Notes: generated from the sequence alone by a model not told the origin. A stretch of DNA of 64,000 nucleotides from Streptococcus pacificus (GCF_016481305.1 NZ_JAENBO010000006.1:1-64000); one strand, 5' to 3'; shown: positions 9,958-20,345, numbered from the stretch's first letter. Program-made: numbers and translations.

Positions 9958-12900
9958 GTGGTTGACGTAAATCGTTTTAAAAGTATGCAAATCACATTAG
10001 CCTCACCAAGCAAAGTCCGTTCATGGTCTTATGGTGAAGTTAAAAAACCTGAAACAATCAATTACCGTACCTTAAAACCAGAACGTGAGGGACTCTTTGA
10101 TGAGGTTATCTTTGGTCCAACAAAAGATTGGGAGTGTGCCTGTGGTAAATACAAACGCATTCGTTACAAAGGAATTGTTTGTGACCGCTGTGGTGTTGAA
10201 GTCACTCGTGCAAAAGTTCGTCGTGAACGTATGGGGCACATCGAGTTAAAAGCACCTGTCTCTCATATTTGGTATTTTAAAGGTATTCCAAGTCGTATGG
10301 GCTTGACACTTGATATGAGCCCACGTTCTTTGGAAGAAATCATTTATTTTGCGGCCTATGTTGTCATTGATCCAAAAGACACACCATTAGAGCCAAAATC
10401 ACTCTTAACAGAACGTGAATACCGTGAAAAATTACAAGAATATGGTCACGGATCATTTATCGCTAAGATGGGTGCTGAAGCCATCCAAGATTTATTAAAA
10501 CGCGTTGATCTTGATGCAGAAATTGCTGTATTAAAAGAAGAATTAAAAACAGCTTCTGGTCAAAAACGTATTAAGGCTGTTCGTCGTTTAGATGTTCTTG
10601 ATGCCTTTAGTAAATCAGGCAATAAACCAGAATGGATGATTTTAAATATCTTGCCAGTCATCCCACCTGATCTTCGTCCAATGGTTCAATTGGATGGTGG
10701 TCGTTTTGCAGCCAGTGACTTAAATGATCTTTATCGTCGTGTGATCAACCGTAACAACCGTTTGGCACGTCTTTTGGAACTCAATGCACCTGGTATTATT
10801 GTTCAAAACGAAAAAAGAATGCTCCAAGAAGCTGTTGATGCTTTGATTGATAATGGTCGTCGTGGTCGTCCAATTACTGGACCAGGAAGTCGTCCGTTGA
10901 AATCATTGAGCCATATGCTTAAAGGGAAACAAGGGCGTTTCCGTCAAAACCTTCTTGGAAAACGTGTTGACTTTTCAGGCCGTTCAGTTATCGCAGTTGG
11001 ACCAACCCTTAAAATGTATCAATGTGGTGTGCCACGTGAAATGGCGATTGAATTATTCAAACCATTTGTGATGAGAGAAATCGTTGCTCGTGATTTAGTC
11101 CAAAACGTTAAAGCAGCTAAACGCTTAATTGAGCGTGGTGATGAACGTATCTGGGATATTCTTGAAGAAGTGATTAAAGAACACCCTGTTCTTCTTAACC
11201 GCGCACCTACCCTTCATAGACTTGGTATTCAAGCCTTTGAACCTGTTCTTATCGATGGTCGTGCCCTTAGACTTCACCCACTTGTTTGTGAGGCCTACAA
11301 TGCTGACTTTGACGGAGACCAAATGGCGATTCACGTGCCTTTATCAGAAGAGGCACAAGCAGAAGCACGTCTATTAATGCTTGCTGCTGAGCATATTCTT
11401 AACCCTAAAGATGGTAAACCTGTTGTTACCCCATCTCAAGATATGGTTCTTGGTAATTATTACTTAACCATGGAAGATGAAGGTAGAAAAGGTGAGGGTA
11501 TGGTCTTTAAAGACCGTGACGAAGCTGTTATGGCGCTTCAAAATGGGTATGTTCATCTTCATAGCCGTGTTGGGATTGCTGTTGATAGCATGACTGACAA
11601 GCCATGGAAAGATAATCAAAAACATAAAATCATGGTCACAACAGTTGGTAAAATTTTATTCAATGATATTATGCCTGCTGATTTACCATATTTGCAAGAA
11701 CCTAATAATGCTAACCTAACAGATGGAACACCTGATAAGTACTTCTTAGAGCTTGGTGTTGATGTTAAAGAAGCGATTAAAGCTCTTCCTTTAAATGAAC
11801 CATTCAAGAAGAAGAATCTTGGAAATATCATTGCTGAGACCTTTAAACGTTTTAGAACAACAGAAACTTCTGCTTTCTTAGATAGATTAAAAGATTTAGG
11901 TTATTATCACTCAACCTTGGCTGGCTTGACAGTTGGTATCTCAGATATTCCTGTTATCGATAATAAACAAGAAATCATTGATGCTGCCCATGCCAAAGTA
12001 GAATCTATTAACAAAGCCTTCCGTCGTGGTTTGATGACTGATGAAGATCGTTATGAAGCTGTGACAACAACATGGCGTGAAGCTAAAGAAGCCTTGGAAC
12101 GTCGTTTAATTGAAACACAAGATCCTAAGAACCCGATCGTTATGATGATGGACTCAGGAGCGCGTGGTAACATTTCAAACTTCTCTCAACTTGCGGGGAT
12201 GCGTGGTTTGATGGCGGCACCAAATGGTCGTATCATGGAACTTCCAATTCTTTCTAACTTCCGTGAGGGTCTCTCAGTACTTGAGATGTTCTTCTCAACA
12301 CACGGTGCTAGAAAAGGGATGACCGATACAGCCCTTAAAACTGCTGACTCAGGTTACTTGACTCGTCGTCTTGTTGATGTTGCCCAAGATGTGATTATTC
12401 GTGAGGATGACTGTGGTACCGATCGTGGTCTGATTATCACTGCTATTACAGATGATAGAGAAGTGACTGAAACGCTTGAAGAACGTTTACAAGGACGTTA
12501 TTCTAAGAAATCAGTGAAACATCCTGAAACCGGTGAAGTTATCATTGGTGCAAATCAATTGATTACAGAAGACATTGCCGCTAAGATTGTTAATGCTGGT
12601 GTTGAAGAAGTCACTATCCGCTCAGTCTTTACATGTAACACTAGACACGGTGTCTGTCGTCATTGTTACGGTATTAACCTTGCCACTGGTGATGCTGTTG
12701 AAGTTGGTGAGGCAGTTGGTACAATTGCTGCTCAATCAATCGGTGAACCTGGTACTCAGTTAACCATGCGTACCTTCCATACCGGTGGTGTGGCTTCAAA
12801 TACCGATATCACTCAAGGGTTACCACGTATTCAAGAAATCTTTGAAGCACGTAATCCTAAAGGGGAAGCGGTTATCACTGAAGTTAAAGGTGAAATTGTT

Positions 12901-13590
12901 GACATCGAAGAAGATGCATCAACTCGTACTAAGAAAGTCTTTGTTAAAGGTGAAACTGGTGATGGAGAATACGTTGTCCCATTCACAGCTCGTCTAAAAG
13001 TTGAAATTGGTGATACTGTTCTTCGCGGTCAAGCCTTAACAGAAGGTTCTATTCAACCTAAACACTTACTTGAAGTGCGTGATACTTTATCAGTTGAAAC
13101 TTATCTCTTAGCAGAAGTGCAAAAAGTATACCGTAGCCAAGGGGTTGAAATCGGAGATAAACATATCGAGGTGATGGTTCGTCAAATGCTTCGTAAGGTT
13201 CGTATTATGGATCCAGGAGACACAGACCTATTACCAGGTACTTTGATGGATATTTCAGACTTTACAGATGCTAATAAAGAAATTGTGATTTCTGGTGGTA
13301 TTCCTGCAACAAGCCGTCCAGTCTTGATGGGAATTACCAAAGCTTCATTAGAAACCAATTCCTTCTTATCTGCGGCTTCCTTCCAAGAAACAACTCGTGT
13401 CCTAACAGATGCGGCCATCCGTGGTAAGAAAGACCATCTTCTTGGACTTAAAGAGAATGTTATTATTGGTAAGATTATTCCAGCAGGTACTGGTATGGCA
13501 AGATATCGCCAATTAGAACCTCAAGCGATTAACGAAGTTGAAACATCAGAAAATATTTCTGATGAAGAAACTGTCGAAGTCACTGAATAG
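9958..13590 (+). CDS. rpoC: RNA polymerase beta-prime subunit
   Basis: A 1210-residue largest subunit. The N-terminal zinc ribbon shows [20 protein letters not shown], the absolutely conserved Mg-binding motif is [10 protein letters not shown], and the second zinc site uses the Cys cluster ending in [11 protein letters not shown]. The trigger-loop/bridge-helix region ([16 protein letters not shown]) is intact. It starts at GTG (9958) after GAAAGG. It ends the rpoBC unit with a strong terminator. The C-terminus is Glu-rich, as usual in streptococci. Confidence 0.97.
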   Translation: MVDVNRFKSMQITLASPSKVRSWSYGEVKKPETINYRTLKPEREGLFDEVIFGPTKDWECACGKYKRIRYKGIVCDRCGVEVTRAKVRRERMGHIELKAPVSHIWYFKGIPSRMGLTLDMSPRSLEEIIYFAAYVVIDPKDTPLEPKSLLTEREYREKLQEYGHGSFIAKMGAEAIQDLLKRVDLDAEIAVLKEELKTASGQKRIKAVRRLDVLDAFSKSGNKPEWMILNILPVIPPDLRPMVQLDGGRFAASDLNDLYRRVINRNNRLARLLELNAPGIIVQNEKRMLQEAVDALIDNGRRGRPITGPGSRPLKSLSHMLKGKQGRFRQNLLGKRVDFSGRSVIAVGPTLKMYQCGVPREMAIELFKPFVMREIVARDLVQNVKAAKRLIERGDERIWDILEEVIKEHPVLLNRAPTLHRLGIQAFEPVLIDGRALRLHPLVCEAYNADFDGDQMAIHVPLSEEAQAEARLLMLAAEHILNPKDGKPVVTPSQDMVLGNYYLTMEDEGRKGEGMVFKDRDEAVMALQNGYVHLHSRVGIAVDSMTDKPWKDNQKHKIMVTTVGKILFNDIMPADLPYLQEPNNANLTDGTPDKYFLELGVDVKEAIKALPLNEPFKKKNLGNIIAETFKRFRTTETSAFLDRLKDLGYYHSTLAGLTVGISDIPVIDNKQEIIDAAHAKVESINKAFRRGLMTDEDRYEAVTTTWREAKEALERRLIETQDPKNPIVMMMDSGARGNISNFSQLAGMRGLMAAPNGRIMELPILSNFREGLSVLEMFFSTHGARKGMTDTALKTADSGYLTRRLVDVAQDVIIREDDCGTDRGLIITAITDDREVTETLEERLQGRYSKKSVKHPETGEVIIGANQLITEDIAAKIVNAGVEEVTIRSVFTCNTRHGVCRHCYGINLATGDAVEVGEAVGTIAAQSIGEPGTQLTMRTFHTGGVASNTDITQGLPRIQEIFEARNPKGEAVITEVKGEIVDIEEDASTRTKKVFVKGETGDGEYVVPFTARLKVEIGDTVLRGQALTEGSIQPKHLLEVRDTLSVETYLLAEVQKVYRSQGVEIGDKHIEVMVRQMLRKVRIMDPGDTDLLPGTLMDISDFTDANKEIVISGGIPATSRPVLMGITKASLETNSFLSAASFQETTRVLTDAAIRGKKDHLLGLKENVIIGKIIPAGTGMARYRQLEPQAINEVETSENISDEETVEVTE

Positions 13591-13593
13591 TAA

Positions 13594-13623
13594 AAAAGAT
13601 TCGCATTTTGCGAATCTTTTTAT
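13594..13623 (+). terminator. rpoBC terminator
   Basis: AAAAGATTCGCA pairs with TGCGAATCTTTT around TTT, followed by a T run. Confidence 0.9.
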
Positions 13624-13694
13624 TTTGCCTGTGAGCAAATTCTTTCGCTAATAAGGAATATTACTATATAATGTCTTTATAAGGATGTGGAATT

Positions 13695-14057
13695 ATGTAT
13701 CAAGTAATTGAGATTTATGGTGATTTTGAACCATGGTGGTTTTTAGAAGATTGGAAAGATGATATTGTCTCTGAAAAGACATTTGCAAGTTTTAAAGAGG
13801 CTCTTTCTTTTTATACTAAAAAGTGGGAAGAGTTTAAAAAGACCTATCCAAGTTTTCAAAGTAGAAGTGATTTTCTAGCAGCTTTTTGGGATGATAATGA
13901 AAAAAAATGGTGTGTTGACTGTGATGAAGATCTTCAACAATACCACTCGCTTTTATTGTTAAAAGATGACCAAATAGTAGCTGAAACACTTCATGAAGAA
14001 AAATTTAATGCAGGGAATCAAGTCTCAACACCACCATCTTGTTCACTTAATTTTTAA
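13695..14057 (+). CDS. DUF1033 family protein
   Basis: A 120-residue soluble acidic protein rich in Trp and aromatic residues (YGDFEPWWFLEDWKDDI near the start). It resembles the DUF1033 proteins regularly found between rpoC and comGA in streptococci. No catalytic motif is visible and the molecular function is unknown. AAGGATGTGG precedes the ATG. It has its own terminator, so it is not part of the comG operon. Confidence 0.8.
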   Translation: MYQVIEIYGDFEPWWFLEDWKDDIVSEKTFASFKEALSFYTKKWEEFKKTYPSFQSRSDFLAAFWDDNEKKWCVDCDEDLQQYHSLLLLKDDQIVAETLHEEKFNAGNQVSTPPSCSLNF

Positions 14058-14111
14058 GCAAATGATGTTCATATCATTTCCCTTATAACAGTTTATCTTA
14101 TAAAAGATGCC

Positions 14112-14140
14112 TATCGTTATTTTAATAACGGTATTTTTTT
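14112..14140 (+). terminator. Terminator after DUF1033 gene
   Basis: The stem TATCGTTATT-TT-AATAACGGTA is followed by seven T. It insulates the comG operon from upstream transcription. Confidence 0.85.
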
Positions 14141-14174
14141 GTCGCAAAAAAGATCTTTAATTTTAAGATGATAA

Positions 14175-14182
14175 TCCGAATA
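14175..14182 (+). promoter_or_regulatory. SigX (ComX) cin-box of the comG operon
   Basis: TCCGAATA fits the streptococcal late-competence element TNCGAATA. It lies 21 bases before the comGA ATG, downstream of a T-rich stretch. Transcription should depend on the alternative sigma factor SigX. Confidence 0.8.
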
Positions 14183-14202
14183 GTCTAGTGAAGGGGAAAA
14201 TA

Positions 14203-15144
14203 ATGATACAAGAATTAGGCAGAAAAATAATTAAACAAGCTGTTGAAAAACAAGCGCAGGATATCTATCTTATCCCCAAAACTCGTCAGTATGACTTATA
14301 TATGAGGATAAAGGATGAAAGGCATTGGATAGCTTCTTATTCTAATGATGAGATGATTGGCTTGATTAGTCATTTCAAGTTTGTTTCGGGGATGAATGTT
14401 GGTGAAAAAAGGCGTAGTCAATTAGGAGCTTGTGATTACCTTTATGATAACGAAAAAGCCATTTCACTAAGGTTATCAAGCGTGAGTGATTACAAGGGAT
14501 TTGAGAGTTTAGTCATACGGCTCCTTTTTGACAATCAAGAAAGCTTAGCATTTTGGTTTGATGGTGATAAAAAAATGCTTCAAGAGCAATATGTGAGAGG
14601 ACTCTATCTTTTTGCTGGTCCAGTAGGAAGTGGTAAAACAACGCTTATGTATCACCTGATTAGAGAAAAATTTCCCGATAAACAACTCATGACGATTGAA
14701 GATCCAGTTGAGATGAGACAAGACAATATGTTGCAACTTCAGATTAACAATAGTATTGAGATGACTTACGACCGTCTGATTAAATTATCATTGAGGCATC
14801 GTCCTGATGTCTTAATCATTGGTGAGATAAGAGATAAAGAGACAGCCAGGGCCGTCATAAGAGCTAGTCTTACAGGTGTTATTATTTTTTCAACACTACA
14901 TGCTAAAAGCATCTCAGGTGTTTATCATCGTTTATTAGAATTAGGAGTTACAAAAGAAGAATTAGCCAACACGCTTAATGGGGTTGCCTATCAAAGGCTA
15001 ATAGCAGGAGGAGCGCTTATTGATTTTGCCAAAGAAAATTATCAAAACTATTCCCAAAGTCAATGGAATAAACAGCTTAAAACACTTTTTACAGATGGAC
15101 ATATCACTAAGGAGCAAAAAGAAGCCGAAGAGATTATCACTTAG
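14203..15144 (+). CDS. comGA: ComGA, competence pilus assembly ATPase
   Basis: A 313-residue traffic ATPase of the GspE/PilB family (ComYA in streptococci). It powers assembly of the transformation pilus at the inner face of the membrane. Walker A is GPVGSGKTT (about residues 141-149), the Walker B region contains VLIIGEIRDKETAR, and the Asp/His boxes include FSTLHAKS. The ATG at 14203 is preferred over the in-frame GTG at 14188 because AAGGGG lies between them, 7 bases before the ATG. It is the first gene of the seven-gene operon and overlaps comGB by 50 bases. Confidence 0.92.
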   Translation: MIQELGRKIIKQAVEKQAQDIYLIPKTRQYDLYMRIKDERHWIASYSNDEMIGLISHFKFVSGMNVGEKRRSQLGACDYLYDNEKAISLRLSSVSDYKGFESLVIRLLFDNQESLAFWFDGDKKMLQEQYVRGLYLFAGPVGSGKTTLMYHLIREKFPDKQLMTIEDPVEMRQDNMLQLQINNSIEMTYDRLIKLSLRHRPDVLIIGEIRDKETARAVIRASLTGVIIFSTLHAKSISGVYHRLLELGVTKEELANTLNGVAYQRLIAGGALIDFAKENYQNYSQSQWNKQLKTLFTDGHITKEQKEAEEIIT

Positions 15145-16105
15145 ACAGCAAAAAAAGATTAGTCAGTTGTTTCATAATCTTTATGCTAGTGGCTTCACCC
15201 TTTCTGAAACAGTTACTTTTTTGGAGCGAAGCCGTATGTTGAAAGCGTCAGTTACCACGCAAATGAAAGAAGGATTGCTTAGTGGACTTAGCCTATCAAA
15301 TATTTTTGCTTCGATTGGCTTTTCAGATAATGTCGTCACGCAAGTTGCTCTAGCAGATAGTCATGGCAATGTTCAAAAAAGTCTAAGTAAGATTAATACT
15401 TATCTTGAAAACCTTATTCTGGTGAAGAAAAAACTAATTGAAGTGGCTACTTATCCACTAGTATTACTGGGATTTATGATGTTAATCATGATGGGACTCA
15501 AAAATTATATGTTGCTTGATGTTGAAAATGGTAATCTAGCAACAAGGATAATTTCGCAGTTTCCAAACGTTTTCTTTGCTGTTTTTCTTATCTTTATAGG
15601 ATTAATCATTGTAGGTTATGGTCTGTCTCATCGTCTTGGGAAAATGAAACTTTATCGCTTTCTTAGTCGAATTCCTTTTTTAGGTGGTTTTATCCAGTGC
15701 TACTTAAGTGCCCTTTTTGCTCGTGAATGGGGAAATCTAATTGGTCAAGGCATTGAGCTTTCTGTTGTCGTTAAATTGATGCAAGAACAAAAATCGAGGT
15801 TATTTCAAGAAGTTGGCAAGGAGCTAGAACAAGCCTTGTTGTCTGGTATGACTTTTCATGAAAAAATTGCGAGCTATCCTTTTTTTGTCAAGGAACTCAG
15901 TTTGATCATTGAATATGGCCAAATCAAATCAAAACTTGGACTAGAATTAGAAATTTATGCTCAGGAGCTTTGGCGCTTATTTTTTAACAAGGTGACCAAA
16001 GCAACACAACTGATTCAGCCAATTGTCTTTCTCTTTGTAGCCATCGTCATTGTGATGATTTATGCTGCCATGCTCTTACCTATTTATCAAACCTTGGAGG
16101 TTTAA
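15095..16105 (+). CDS. comGB: ComGB, competence pilus platform protein
   Basis: A 336-residue polytopic protein of the GspF/PilC family (ComYB), the membrane platform on which ComGA acts. It has two related GspF-type domains with membrane segments near residues 125-145, 165-190 and 310-330. The start is not certain. ATG 15095 gives the MDIS N-terminus known for streptococcal homologues but has no good ribosome-binding site, so it is probably read by coupling to comGA, inside whose end it lies. Confidence 0.88.
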   Translation: MDISLRSKKKPKRLSLRQQKKISQLFHNLYASGFTLSETVTFLERSRMLKASVTTQMKEGLLSGLSLSNIFASIGFSDNVVTQVALADSHGNVQKSLSKINTYLENLILVKKKLIEVATYPLVLLGFMMLIMMGLKNYMLLDVENGNLATRIISQFPNVFFAVFLIFIGLIIVGYGLSHRLGKMKLYRFLSRIPFLGGFIQCYLSALFAREWGNLIGQGIELSVVVKLMQEQKSRLFQEVGKELEQALLSGMTFHEKIASYPFFVKELSLIIEYGQIKSKLGLELEIYAQELWRLFFNKVTKATQLIQPIVFLFVAIVIVMIYAAMLLPIYQTLEV

Positions 16106-16109
16106 TTTT

Positions 16110-16439
16110 ATGAAAAAAACACTATTAACGACTTTAAAAAAGAAAACTGTCAGAGCTTTTACATTAATAGAAATGTTGATGGTCTTGTTCGTCATTTCGG
16201 TCTTGCTCCTACTTTTTGTTCCTAATTTGAATAAGCAAAAAGATAAAATTCAAGCGACAGGGAATGCGGCGATTGTTAAAATTGTTGAGAGTCAAGCTGA
16301 TCTTTATGAGCTAGGGTCAAATGATGCTGCTAGTATTTCCAAATTATTAGCTGACGGCAGCATCACTGAAAAACAAGTCGCTGGATATAAGGAGTATTAT
16401 GCTAATCACACCGAGGAAACCCAAAAAGTACCAAATTAA
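16110..16439 (+). CDS. comGC: ComGC, major competence pseudopilin
   Basis: A 109-residue type IV pilin-like protein (ComYC) and the main subunit of the DNA-uptake pilus. A short basic leader ends in RA, followed by FTLIEMLMVLFVISVLLLLF. The prepilin peptidase should cut before Phe, and Glu at position +5 is present. ATG 16110 has GGAGG 9 bases upstream. Its last 41 bases overlap comGD. Confidence 0.93.
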   Translation: MKKTLLTTLKKKTVRAFTLIEMLMVLFVISVLLLLFVPNLNKQKDKIQATGNAAIVKIVESQADLYELGSNDAASISKLLADGSITEKQVAGYKEYYANHTEETQKVPN

Positions 16440-16842
16440 GGCGTTTACACTACTTGAAAGTCTGCTGACACTTGCGACAACTAGTTTTTTGGTGCTTAGT
16501 TTGTCAGCTTCTGTGACTAACATTTTGAGTCAAATGGAAGAACGATTGTTCTTTTTGAATCTCGAATATCTCTATCAAGACACGCAAAAACTTAGTTTAG
16601 CCACTCAAAAAAAGAGGACGATGATTTTTAGCGATCAGACCATTTCGACTGATAGGGATGTCTTAAAACTCCCTCAAAGTGTTCACTTGAAAGAAAATCT
16701 AACCATTACCTTTAATCAAGCTGGTGGGAATTCGTCGTTAAAGAAAATTATTTTTGAAACAGACCATCAGACAATAAAATACCAACTATACATAGGGAGT
16801 GGGAAATATAAAAAAGACATTGAAAGCTTACATTCTCCTTGA
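16399..16842 (+). CDS. comGD: ComGD, minor competence pseudopilin
   Basis: A 147-residue pseudopilin (ComYD). The leader ends KAFTLLESLLTLATTSFLVL, matching the prepilin cleavage and hydrophobic-helix pattern with Glu at +5 (FTLLE). The ATG has AAGGAG 4 bases before it. It probably initiates or decorates the ComGC pilus with ComGE-GG. It overlaps comGC by 41 bases and comGE by 44, implying tight translational coupling. Confidence 0.9.
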   Translation: MLITPRKPKKYQIKAFTLLESLLTLATTSFLVLSLSASVTNILSQMEERLFFLNLEYLYQDTQKLSLATQKKRTMIFSDQTISTDRDVLKLPQSVHLKENLTITFNQAGGNSSLKKIIFETDHQTIKYQLYIGSGKYKKDIESLHSP

Positions 16843-17089
16843 AAGTTTAATTGCCCTAGCTTTATTGGTTATGGTGACAACTGTTATTTTAGAAGAACTT
16901 AGTAAAGACAGTCAAAGAATCAAAGACAATATCAAACAAGAACAAGTGTTAAATGTGGCAAGTATGGCTATTCAAACCAATCAAAGTGAGCTGACTGTTG
17001 ATGAGATAACGATTAATGTCAAAGAAACCTCAGATAGCCTCAGAGTATTTTATCAGGGAGAGGAAGTGATGTCGGTTGTTGAAGAATAA
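16799..17089 (+). CDS. comGE: ComGE, minor competence pseudopilin
   Basis: A 96-residue pseudopilin (ComYE) with the N-terminal pattern KAYILLESLIALALLVMVT, a prepilin-like hydrophobic helix with Glu in place. It starts at GTG (16799), inside comGD. The Shine-Dalgarno is poor, so coupled translation is likely. The family is very variable after the helix; identity rests on the N-terminus and operon position. Confidence 0.85.
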   Translation: MGNIKKTLKAYILLESLIALALLVMVTTVILEELSKDSQRIKDNIKQEQVLNVASMAIQTNQSELTVDEITINVKETSDSLRVFYQGEEVMSVVEE

Positions 17090-17510
17090 GGTTAGAGCTT
17101 TTACCCTCCTTGAATGTTTAGTGTCTCTACTTGTCATTGCAGGGAGTTTGACTATTTATCAAGGACTCACAAAAAGTCTTAATAGTCATATCACTCACCT
17201 ATCTACTCATGATGATGAGGAGTGGTTGCTATTTTGCCAGCAATTGCGTCAAGAATGGGATGGTGCTAGCTTTGATAAGATTGAAAATCAAAAAATATGC
17301 CTGACCAAAAATCAAAAAGCGCTTGCCTTTGGGAAATATAAAAAAGATGATTTTAGAAAGACAAGTGCCAGTGGCCGTGGTTACCAGCCGATGATTTATC
17401 ATGTCAAGGCGGTGACTATTGAAAAAACAAAACAAATCGTCACCCTAAAATTGAGCTTTGATGGTGGTCAAGAAAGGAGTTTTGTCTATGCTTTTAAAGA
17501 AAAGAGTTAA
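17076..17510 (+). CDS. comGF: ComGF, minor competence pseudopilin
   Basis: A 144-residue protein with a prepilin-type start (RAFTLLECLVSLLVIAGSL) and a C-terminal part typical of ComGF, with Arg/Gln-rich strands. It begins at TTG (17076), inside the last codons of comGE, after GGGAGAGGAAG further upstream. It overlaps comGG by 23 bases. Confidence 0.85.
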   Translation: MLKNKVRAFTLLECLVSLLVIAGSLTIYQGLTKSLNSHITHLSTHDDEEWLLFCQQLRQEWDGASFDKIENQKICLTKNQKALAFGKYKKDDFRKTSASGRGYQPMIYHVKAVTIEKTKQIVTLKLSFDGGQERSFVYAFKEKS

Positions 17511-17811
17511 AGCGGGCATCCTCATCTATGCCCTACTCATTTCTGCTATTTTTGCCATGCTCCTGCAATTTTATCTAGGGCGTGTTCTTGCTAGTCAAAG
17601 GCAGCATCAAGCCCAAATCAGTCAAAGCCAGTCCTATCTCATGGCACAAATGACAGCTAGAATAGCCAGTAAAGATAAAGGTCAACTCATCTTTAAAGAA
17701 GGACAAACAAGCTATGAAAAAACAGAAGAAAACATCTCCATCCAGGTGCAACTAACGAATCAGCAGACTTTTTCCTACACTTTCTTGACGCCCTCTTTAG
17801 AGAGTCATTAA
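17488..17811 (+). CDS. comGG: ComGG, minor competence pseudopilin-like protein
   Basis: A 107-residue protein and the last comG gene. It has a basic N-terminus (LLKKRVKAG) and one hydrophobic segment (ILIYALLISAIFAMLLQFYL) but lacks the classic Glu+5, as is usual for ComGG. ATG 17488 is chosen because AAAGGAG lies 9 bases upstream. The C-terminal half is Gln/Thr-rich. Confidence 0.82.
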   Translation: MLLKKRVKAGILIYALLISAIFAMLLQFYLGRVLASQRQHQAQISQSQSYLMAQMTARIASKDKGQLIFKEGQTSYEKTEENISIQVQLTNQQTFSYTFLTPSLESH

Positions 17812-17819
17812 AAAACGAA

Positions 17820-17849
17820 GTAAGCCACAAAAGGCTTTCTTTTCTTTTA
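17820..17849 (+). terminator. Weak terminator after comGG
   Basis: A short AAGCC/GGCTT stem with a pyrimidine-rich tail (TTTCTTTTCTTTT). Partial read-through into the methyltransferase gene is likely. Confidence 0.4.
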
Positions 17850-17885
17850 TCCTTATTTTTGATATGATTAGACAAGGAGGAAAAT

Positions 17886-18839
17886 ATGAATTTCGAGACT
17901 ATTGAACAAGCCTTTCATCTTATCTGGGAGAACACTCAGGTGCTTGCAAATCAATTGAAGACAAGTCTTTATGATGCTTTAATTGAACAAAATGGTTATT
18001 ACCTAGAAGGTAGTGAAAAAATAGCAAGCGTCAAAGAAAATAATGCTAAACTTCATCACTTATCTCTAACCAAAGAGGAATGGCGCAAAACTTTTGAATA
18101 CCTCTTTATCAAAATGAATCAGTATGAAAAATTACAGACAAACCACCAATTCACACCGGATGCTATTGGTTTTTTAATCTTGTTTTTAATGGAGACAGTG
18201 ACGGCTGATAAACCACTAACGGTGATTGAAATGGGAAGTGGTACAGGCAATCTTGCTCAAACAATTGCCACTAATAGTGAGAAAAAACTCACCTATCTTG
18301 GGATAGAATTAGATGATTTATTAATTGATTTGGCAGCCAGTATTTCAGAAATTATCGACTCATCAGTGAGCTTTTTCCAAGCAGATGCTGTTCGTCCTCA
18401 TATCTTAAAAGAAAGTGATGTGATTATTAGTGATTTACCTGTCGGTTACTACCCTAATGATGCTATTGCTTCAAGGTATCTCGTAGCGGCTAAAGAAGGC
18501 CACACTTATGCCCACCACTTGATGATGGAACAAGCCATTAAGTATCTTAAGGATGATGGAATTGCTATCTTTTTAGCGCCTTTTGATCTTTTAACGAGTG
18601 AGCAAAGCACGTTTTTAAAGCATTGGTTGGTCGATGCGGTGGATTTACTCGCCGTTTTGACTCTGCCTGAGAATCTCTTTGGTAGTAAAGCCAATGCCAA
18701 GTCACTTTTTCTCATGAAAAAGAAATCCCAAAAGACTATCGAAACATTTGCTTACCCTATTTCTGATTTGCAGGACAAGGAAAATCTGATTGAATTTATG
18801 GAAAATTTCAAAAAATGGGTTAAAGACCATTACAATTAA
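17886..18839 (+). CDS. comYH: YtxK/ComYH-type SAM-dependent methyltransferase
   Basis: A 317-residue class I methyltransferase resembling the N6-adenine (HsdM-like) fold. The SAM-binding motif I is IEMGSGTGNLAQTI (about residues 114-127) and the catalytic motif IV position reads DLPVGYYP, where DNA methylases have NPPY. The substrate is unproven; the S. mutans homologue is comYH in the comY operon. It lies 74 bases after comGG with its own AAGGAGG, so it may be co-expressed with the pilus genes. It is followed by ackA, a conserved streptococcal order. Confidence 0.8.
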   Translation: MNFETIEQAFHLIWENTQVLANQLKTSLYDALIEQNGYYLEGSEKIASVKENNAKLHHLSLTKEEWRKTFEYLFIKMNQYEKLQTNHQFTPDAIGFLILFLMETVTADKPLTVIEMGSGTGNLAQTIATNSEKKLTYLGIELDDLLIDLAASISEIIDSSVSFFQADAVRPHILKESDVIISDLPVGYYPNDAIASRYLVAAKEGHTYAHHLMMEQAIKYLKDDGIAIFLAPFDLLTSEQSTFLKHWLVDAVDLLAVLTLPENLFGSKANAKSLFLMKKKSQKTIETFAYPISDLQDKENLIEFMENFKKWVKDHYN

Positions 18840-18857
18840 GCTAAATTTTGCTATAAT
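18829..18857 (+). promoter_or_regulatory. ackA promoter
   Basis: TATAAT (18852-18857) with ATTACA (18829-18834) 17 bases upstream. Confidence 0.6.
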
Positions 18858-18893
18858 GGAACAATAGAAAGAAAGGCTAAATTGAGGTGAATT

Positions 18894-20093
18894 ATGTCAA
18901 AAACTATTGCAATTAACGCTGGAAGTTCAAGTCTTAAGTGGCAACTTTATAGAATGCCTGAAGAAGAGGTATTGGCAAAAGGGGCTATTGAAAGAATTGG
19001 TAAATCAGATGCTATCTCTACTGTGAAATATGGAGATAACAAAGAAGAAGAGATTCTTGAAATCCTTGACCATACAGCAGCGGTTGAATTACTACTTGCT
19101 GACCTTAAAAAACATGGGATTATCGAAGAATTTGAAGAAATTACCGGCGTTGGTCACCGTGTCGTGGCTGGTGGAGAAGACTTTAGCGATTCTGTTATTT
19201 TAGATGATGCGGCGATTGAAAAAGTGTCTGAACTAGCTAAGTTGGCGCCTCTTCACAATGGTGCGGCTGCAGATGGAATGAGAGCATTTAAGAAATTATT
19301 ACCAAACATCACAAGTGTAGCCGTTTTTGATACCGCTTATCACTCAAGCATGCCTGAGTTAGCTTACCGCTACCCAATTGCTGAAAAATACTACACTGAC
19401 TATAAAGTTCGTAAGTATGGAGCACACGGAACAAGTCATTTCTACGTTTCAAGAGAAGCAGCAAGACTTTTAGGTAAACCTGTTGAAGAGTTGAAAATCA
19501 TTACGGCTCACATCGGAAATGGTGTCTCAATCACCGCTAACTTATACGGTAAGAGTATTGATACCTCAATGGGCTTCACTCCACTTGCTGGTCCAATGAT
19601 GGGAACACGTTCTGGTGATATCGACCCAGCCATCATTCCTTACTTGGTCAATGAAGTGCCAGAATTAAAAGATGCCGCAGCAGTTGTCAATATGCTTAAC
19701 AAAGAGTCTGGGCTTGCTGGTGTTTCTGGCCTTTCAAATGACATGCGTGATATTGAGAGTGCCAAAGAAAAAGGCGATAAAAACGCAACACTTGCCTATG
19801 AGATGTTTGTTGATCGCATTAAGAAATTCATCGGTCAATACCTAGCTGTTTTAAACGGAGCTGACGCCATTGTCTTCACCGCTGGTATGGGAGAAAACGG
19901 CACACATATGCGTCAAGATATCGTTGATGGTCTCTCATGGTTTGGTTTAGAACTTGACCCAGAAAAGAATGTCTTTGGTTACCAAGGCATCATCTCAAGT
20001 GAAAACTCTCGTGTGGCTATTTTATCAGTTCCAACTGATGAAGAATTGATGATTACACGCGATGTAGAACGCTTGAAAAATCAAAACAAGTAA
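18894..20093 (+). CDS. ackA: Acetate kinase
   Basis: A 399-residue cytoplasmic kinase that converts acetyl phosphate and ADP to acetate and ATP, the last step of mixed-acid fermentation. Family signatures are [10 protein letters not shown] (residues 8-17) and the phosphate-binding stretch [10 protein letters not shown], with FTAGMGENG near the C-terminus. The start has AGGTGA before the ATG. It has its own promoter and terminator. It marks the conserved left border of the defence block. Confidence 0.96.
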   Translation: MSKTIAINAGSSSLKWQLYRMPEEEVLAKGAIERIGKSDAISTVKYGDNKEEEILEILDHTAAVELLLADLKKHGIIEEFEEITGVGHRVVAGGEDFSDSVILDDAAIEKVSELAKLAPLHNGAAADGMRAFKKLLPNITSVAVFDTAYHSSMPELAYRYPIAEKYYTDYKVRKYGAHGTSHFYVSREAARLLGKPVEELKIITAHIGNGVSITANLYGKSIDTSMGFTPLAGPMMGTRSGDIDPAIIPYLVNEVPELKDAAAVVNMLNKESGLAGVSGLSNDMRDIESAKEKGDKNATLAYEMFVDRIKKFIGQYLAVLNGADAIVFTAGMGENGTHMRQDIVDGLSWFGLELDPEKNVFGYQGIISSENSRVAILSVPTDEELMITRDVERLKNQNK

Positions 20094-20105
20094 CAATACA
20101 ATGAA

Positions 20106-20132
20106 GTCGTTAGCCAACTAACGGCTTTTTTC
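20106..20132 (+). terminator. ackA terminator
   Basis: GTCGTTAG (20106-20113) pairs with CTAACGGC (20118-20125), followed by TTTTTT. Confidence 0.9.
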
Positions 20133-20136
20133 TTTG

Positions 20137-20345
20137 AAAAAGTATAAATACCCGTATAAAACGCGCTAAAAAAGCTTTTTTATGGATAATCATACTGATT
20201 AAAGCGGGAATTGGCTGATAGCGTAGTGCTATCAAAGCTAGATTGCATAACAAAGTTTTTCAAATGATAAGTCAATTATTCTTCAAATATCATCAGTGAA
20301 AACGCTCTAAATATGGTATAATATAAAAAAGTATAAAGATACGGG
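20137..20345. repeat. Short repeats before hsdR
   Basis: AAAAAGTATAAA occurs at 20137-20148 and 20326-20337. The copies are followed by TACCCGTAT and GATACGGG respectively, so CCCGTAT (20151-20157) and ATACGGG (20339-20345) are inverted. A hairpin TGATAGC-GTAGT-GCTATCA (20216-20234) lies between them. No ORF is present in this non-coding junction. Confidence 0.5.
20314..20322 (+). promoter_or_regulatory. Promoter of the hsd/defence operon
   Basis: An extended -10, TGG-TATAAT (20314-20322). The -35 is weak. It is the only good promoter seen before the 10-kb unit. Confidence 0.6.

Noticed and set aside
15020..15094. Longer comGB start upstream of 15095
   Set aside because: The extra 25 residues have no pilus-platform character and lie in comGA; homologues begin at the MDIS position.
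20296..20310. Catabolite-responsive-element-like sequence (GTGAAAACGCTCTAA) upstream of hsdR
   Set aside because: Two mismatches to the CcpA consensus, including the required late C; not strong enough to annotate.
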